Shown here: piece by piece, positions 60,501 to 64,000 of the stretch
Numbering within the stretch: position 1 is the first letter of the stretch
How the letters are laid out: each line of letters starts with the position of its first letter
Assembly: GCA_937988745.1 (NCBI GenBank)
Contig: CALKAR010000251.1
Coordinates: forward strand, 6,134 to 70,133
DNA from: an uncultured Peptococcaceae bacterium
GTDB taxonomy: Bacteria > Bacillota > Limnochordia > Darwinibacteriales > Darwinibacteriaceae
Direction: 5' to 3'
Length of the DNA stretch: 64,000 nt
Position numbers and translations under genes: made by a program
The notes under the pieces: model-generated
What the model was told of the DNA's origin: nothing
Seen by the model: the letters and a program-made list of their open reading frames with translations, nothing else
The model's database searches: none

Positions 60501-63149
60501 GTGGATACTACACCGCGCTACAAGGATCCAAACTTGTCTATTGAAGAAAGAGTAGCTGACCTTCTCAGCCGGATGACTCTTGAAGAGAAAGTTCGGCAGA
60601 TGGACATGTACATAGGAAGGAACTTCCTCAAACAACCTTTGAAAAACCCTCATCTAGTTACAGATGAAGATGAAATAGATTGGGATGTTGTCGAAGAAAC
60701 CATTGGTGATCTTGGCCTTGGTTCCATCCACGACCTCTATGCAACGCCCAAGATCAACAATCAGCTGCAGAAATACGTCATGGAGCGCACCCGCTTGGGT
60801 ATTCCGATTTTGTTTAGTGAAGAGGGACTCCATGGCCTAGCGCGCCCTGGCTGCACTATTTTCCCGCAGAGCATTACCATGGCTTCTACTTGGAATCCAG
60901 AGATTGTTGAAGAGGTAGGTCAAGCTCTCGCGGCCGAAACTCGTTCCTTTAACATCCATGAGATTTTTGGGCCTGTAATCGATCTGGCTCGTGATCCACG
61001 CTGGGGACGGATGGAGGAGACCTACGGTGAAGACACCTATCTCTCCAGCCGGATGGCTGTGGCCATGGTTAAGGGAATGCAGGGCGATGACCTGACATCG
61101 GAAACGAGCATTGTGGCAGAACCAAAGCACTTTGCTGGATACGGTATACCGACTGGAGGCTTGAACTGCGCTCCTGCTCTAATTGGCAAGCGTGATCTTT
61201 ACACCAACCATCTGCCAATCTTCGAGGCAGCCATTAAGGAAGGCGGCGCCTTGAACGTAATGTGCTCGTACAACTCAATTGATGGTATTCCGACTTCTGG
61301 TGATTACGAGCTGCTCACTGAGGTACTGCGGCATAAATGGGGCATGAAAGGCTTTGTCCGGGCAGACCTTGGAGCGATGGGCAATCTTTATCACTGGCAT
61401 CGCGTATGCCCGAGTCGTGAAGAGGCTATCAAGCAGTCGATCGAGGCTGGCCTGGACATGCAGTATTATGACTATCCCCATGACTTCTTCCAGAATGCAC
61501 TGATCGAAATGGTGCAGAGTGGCGAGATGAAGATGGAAACTATCGATCAGGCGGTCAGCCGTATTCTGCGGGTTAAGTTCATGCTTGGCTTATTCGAGCG
61601 TCCATACGTTGAGGATGAGAATAAGTGGAAGAACGTCGTGCGCTGCCCTGAGCATCTAGAAGTGGCTCTAGAAGCGGCCCGCCAAGGCCTGGTACTGCTT
61701 AAGAACGATGGCGGCCTTCTGCCCTTGGATAAGAACATTTCCTCGATTGCTGTTATCGGCCCGAGTGCTGATACACCACGTTTAGGCGGCTATTCCTCCA
61801 GCCCATACGGCTTTGAGCCTGTCACAGTATTAGAGGGCATTAAGCGGCTTGTTTCTGAAGATACTGTGGTGCGCCACGTCGTTGGTGTTGAAATTGCAGG
61901 TGTAGACCTGAAGGCAATTCCAAACCACTGGCTCAAGACCCCTGAAGGAGAGCCTGGACTCTTCGGTCAGTACTTCGATAACCCCAACTTTGAAGGTGAG
62001 CCTCTCGAGCGGATTGATCGTCAGATTGACTTTAACTGGATTGCCACCAAGCCCTTCCATCAGCTTGGCAACACACACTACACCGTTCGCTGGACCGGTA
62101 AATTGGTACCCACTGAGAACCGGACTGGAGTCCTCGGTATTGCAACCTACGACAGCATGCGCGTCTGGATCGACGGTGAGCTGATTATTGATGGATGGGG
62201 CGACGGTAAGCGGGGCGGCGCTGAAGTCGAATTCAACTTTGAAGCGGGCCGCGAGTATGACCTGAAGGTTGAATACTGCAAGGATGGTGGCGGTGCGCAA
62301 GTGCTGCTCGGTTGGAGTCAGCCTATCGATGAGATCGCGGAAGCGGTGGAGGTTGCCCGTCAGTCCGATGTGGCTGTGGTCTGCTTAGGTGATTCGAACG
62401 AGACTTGCGGTGAAGGTGTAGACCGGGTTGAGCTCGGACTTCCTGGTAGACAGCTCGAACTCCTACAAGCTGTTTACGAAACAGGTACACCTGTGGTGCT
62501 GGTGCTCCAAAACGGCCGTGCCATGACTCTGAACTGGGAAGCAGAACACATTCCTGCTATCATCGAAGCTTGGTATGGCGGTGAACAGGGTGGCCTGGCG
62601 ATTGCTGAGGCTATCTTTGGCGACATCAACCCCGGCGGACGTCTACCTGTTTCCTTCCCGAAATCCGTTGGTCAGCTGCCCGTATATTACAATCGTCAGC
62701 CTGGTGGACGCATTACTTATGTAGAAATGGATTGGGAACCTTTGTTCCCCTTCGGTTACGGACTAAGCTACACCGAGTTCCGCTACAGCAACCTACAGGT
62801 ATCGCCAACCGAGGTCGGAAGCAACTATCCTGTTAAGGTATGCGTCGATGTAACTAACATCGGAGATCGGACAGGCGACGAAGTAGTACAGCTCTACATT
62901 CGCGATCTATGGAGCTCAGTTGTGCGTCCTCATAAAGAGCTGAAGCGGTTTAAGAGAATAACCATTAATCCTGGTGAGACTAAGACTGTTACCTTTGAGC
63001 TTTACGCTGATGACTTTAAACTGTTTAACAGAGAGTATCAGTGGGTGGTCGAACCAGGTGAGTTTGATATCATGGTCGGACCTCATGCCAATGCTTTAGA
63101 CCTGCGTGCTCGAATTGAAATTACGGAGGGGGTTGTAATCGATGGCTGA
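60501..63149 (+). CDS. GH3 glycoside hydrolase with PA14 insert (beta-glucosidase type)
   Basis: 882 residues, no signal peptide. GH3 N-terminal barrel: ARDPRWGRMEETYGEDTYLSS near 165, VAEPKHFAGYG, and the nucleophile Asp289 in GFVRADLGAM. C-terminal sandwich domain is split by a PA14 domain (near 475-600: GLFGQYFDNPNFEG, DSMRVWIDGELIIDGW), known to shape substrate choice; an Fn3-like domain ends the protein. Substrate could be beta-glucosides, xylosides or N-acetylglucosaminides. GTG 60501 lies 12 bases after AGGAGG. Overlaps the next gene by 8 bases. Confidence 0.94.
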   Translation: MDTTPRYKDPNLSIEERVADLLSRMTLEEKVRQMDMYIGRNFLKQPLKNPHLVTDEDEIDWDVVEETIGDLGLGSIHDLYATPKINNQLQKYVMERTRLGIPILFSEEGLHGLARPGCTIFPQSITMASTWNPEIVEEVGQALAAETRSFNIHEIFGPVIDLARDPRWGRMEETYGEDTYLSSRMAVAMVKGMQGDDLTSETSIVAEPKHFAGYGIPTGGLNCAPALIGKRDLYTNHLPIFEAAIKEGGALNVMCSYNSIDGIPTSGDYELLTEVLRHKWGMKGFVRADLGAMGNLYHWHRVCPSREEAIKQSIEAGLDMQYYDYPHDFFQNALIEMVQSGEMKMETIDQAVSRILRVKFMLGLFERPYVEDENKWKNVVRCPEHLEVALEAARQGLVLLKNDGGLLPLDKNISSIAVIGPSADTPRLGGYSSSPYGFEPVTVLEGIKRLVSEDTVVRHVVGVEIAGVDLKAIPNHWLKTPEGEPGLFGQYFDNPNFEGEPLERIDRQIDFNWIATKPFHQLGNTHYTVRWTGKLVPTENRTGVLGIATYDSMRVWIDGELIIDGWGDGKRGGAEVEFNFEAGREYDLKVEYCKDGGGAQVLLGWSQPIDEIAEAVEVARQSDVAVVCLGDSNETCGEGVDRVELGLPGRQLELLQAVYETGTPVVLVLQNGRAMTLNWEAEHIPAIIEAWYGGEQGGLAIAEAIFGDINPGGRLPVSFPKSVGQLPVYYNRQPGGRITYVEMDWEPLFPFGYGLSYTEFRYSNLQVSPTEVGSNYPVKVCVDVTNIGDRTGDEVVQLYIRDLWSSVVRPHKELKRFKRITINPGETKTVTFELYADDFKLFNREYQWVVEPGEFDIMVGPHANALDLRARIEITEGVVIDG

Positions 63150-64000
63150 TAACAACGTAGTACAACAGGGAGTACACAACTATAGTCAAGAAGAGCGGTA
63201 TGTCCGCCCAGAGGAACCAATTCTCCAGGAACAGCTGGAATGGTTTCAGGATCAAAAGCTGGGGCTGATGATCCACTGGGGGCCATATTCACAGTTAGGC
63301 CTTGTAGAATCGTGGGCATTGAGCGATGCGGACGCTGAATGGTCCCGAGTCGGCTACGACTGGGAAAAAGACCCTGAAGAGTTCAAGCGTCAGTACTTCA
63401 ACCTCAACAAGACATTTAACCCCCTGCGCTTTGAACCTGATAAGTGGGCTGAGTTGGCTGCTGACTCTGGGTTTAAGTACCTGATTTTCACAACCAAGCA
63501 TCACGATGGTTTCTGCATGTGGGATACCAAGCAGACAGATTACAAAATTACAGGACCAGATTGCCCTTTCCATATGCACAAGTATGCTGATATCACCCGG
63601 CATGTGTTCGATGCTTTCCGGGATAGGGGACTTGCCATCGCTGCCTATTTCTCCAAGGCGGACTGGCATACTCCATATTACTGGGCGCCTGGACATGAGA
63701 GATCAAACCCAACTTGGCGTGGACCCTCTTACAAACCGGCAGAGTATCCTTGGCTGTGGGAGAAGTTCGTTGACTTTACTCACAAACAGATCATGGAACT
63801 GATGACCGAATATGGCCGTATTGATATTCTCTGGCTTGACGCTGGGTGGGTGTGCCCGCAAGCCGGTCAGGATATCCGCTTGGGTGAAGTCGTTGAAAAA
63901 GCACGTCAGCACCAGCCTTGGCTCTTGGCAGTAGACCGCACGGTCGGAGGGCCCTATGAGAACTACGTTACCCCAGAGCAGACTATTCCGGAACGTCCTC
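63142..64000 (+). CDS. Alpha-L-fucosidase, GH29, second copy (3' end outside window)
   Basis: 286 residues are visible and the frame is open at the window end. ATG 63142 follows GGAGGGGG and overlaps the GH3 stop by 8 bases. GH29 marks: WFQDQKLGLMIHWGPYSQLGLVESW, YLIFTTKHHDGFCMWDTKQTDY, and the nucleophile Asp233 in IDILWLDAGWV. No signal peptide. It differs clearly from the copy at 36637-37929, so the two probably serve different fucosyl linkages. Confidence 0.94.
   Translation, partial: MADNNVVQQGVHNYSQEERYVRPEEPILQEQLEWFQDQKLGLMIHWGPYSQLGLVESWALSDADAEWSRVGYDWEKDPEEFKRQYFNLNKTFNPLRFEPDKWAELAADSGFKYLIFTTKHHDGFCMWDTKQTDYKITGPDCPFHMHKYADITRHVFDAFRDRGLAIAAYFSKADWHTPYYWAPGHERSNPTWRGPSYKPAEYPWLWEKFVDFTHKQIMELMTEYGRIDILWLDAGWVCPQAGQDIRLGEVVEKARQHQPWLLAVDRTVGGPYENYVTPEQTIPERP

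Noticed and set aside
1..64000. CRISPR arrays, insertion sequences, tRNA or rRNA genes
   Set aside because: I looked for regularly spaced repeats, transposase-like frames with terminal repeats and cloverleaf-like segments in the intergenic regions and saw none.

Overview
The window looks like chromosomal DNA of an anaerobic-type, endospore-forming Bacillota (Firmicute) that also has an outer membrane. The sporulation evidence is a clear Tlp-type small acid-soluble spore protein gene with a sigma-G-like promoter (10223-10527), supported by a signal-less LysM protein (21736-22332). The outer-membrane evidence is two secreted beta-barrel-like proteins ending in phenylalanine (8937-10172 and 33778-36474) and a LolA-like lipoprotein-sorting domain (within 5859-8918). 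This combination is known from lineages such as Halanaerobia, Limnochordia and Negativicutes; the exact lineage is inference. Strong GGAGG-type ribosome binding sites and frequent GTG and TTG starts are typical of the whole window. I saw no rRNA, tRNA, CRISPR array or insertion sequence.

Layout, first half. 1-4 kb: end of a sensor kinase, a small convergent gene, an Ldh2-type malate/lactate dehydrogenase and an orphan MASE3 kinase. 4-13 kb: dps with a PerR-like operator, an RNA ligase-like phosphodiesterase, a TetR-RND/LolA-barrel export operon, tlp, a nitroreductase, a Gfo/Idh/MocA oxidoreductase and an MscS channel. 13-16 kb (minus strand): a UgpBAE-like importer without an ATPase. 16-20 kb (minus): PatB/MalY aminotransferase translationally coupled to malic enzyme, and a (p)ppGpp synthetase-like protein. 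20-29 kb: a second oxidoreductase, a membrane protein, the LysM protein, an ArsR-like regulator, TypA/BipA, a Nudix hydrolase, a nucleotidyltransferase plus phosphohexomutase pair and a DapL-like aminotransferase. 29-34 kb: an XRE-cupin regulator and potABCD.

Second half (33.8-64 kb) is a large glycan-utilisation region. A chimeric outer-membrane protein (three sugar-binding-like modules plus a barrel) is divergent from a GH29 alpha-fucosidase. A GH18 enzyme follows, then a tightly packed CBM9-like / transglutaminase-fold / GH38 alpha-mannosidase operon. A GntR-LacI regulator then heads a 17-kb operon: a 990-residue solute-binding protein, two permeases, an NHL-TPR-Yip1 membrane protein, a DUF5696 protein, two more permeases, a second binding protein, a GH3 enzyme with a PA14 insert and a second GH29 enzyme cut by the window end.

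Working model (inference): fucosylated, mannose-containing glycans or glycopeptides cross the outer membrane, are recognised outside the cell by binding proteins and by the DUF5696 and NHL-Yip1 proteins, enter through ABC importers powered by an ATPase encoded elsewhere, and are dismantled in the cytoplasm by signal-less glycosidases. The two least described parts are the NHL-Yip1/DUF5696 double-importer cluster and the cytoplasmic transglutaminase-fold protein.
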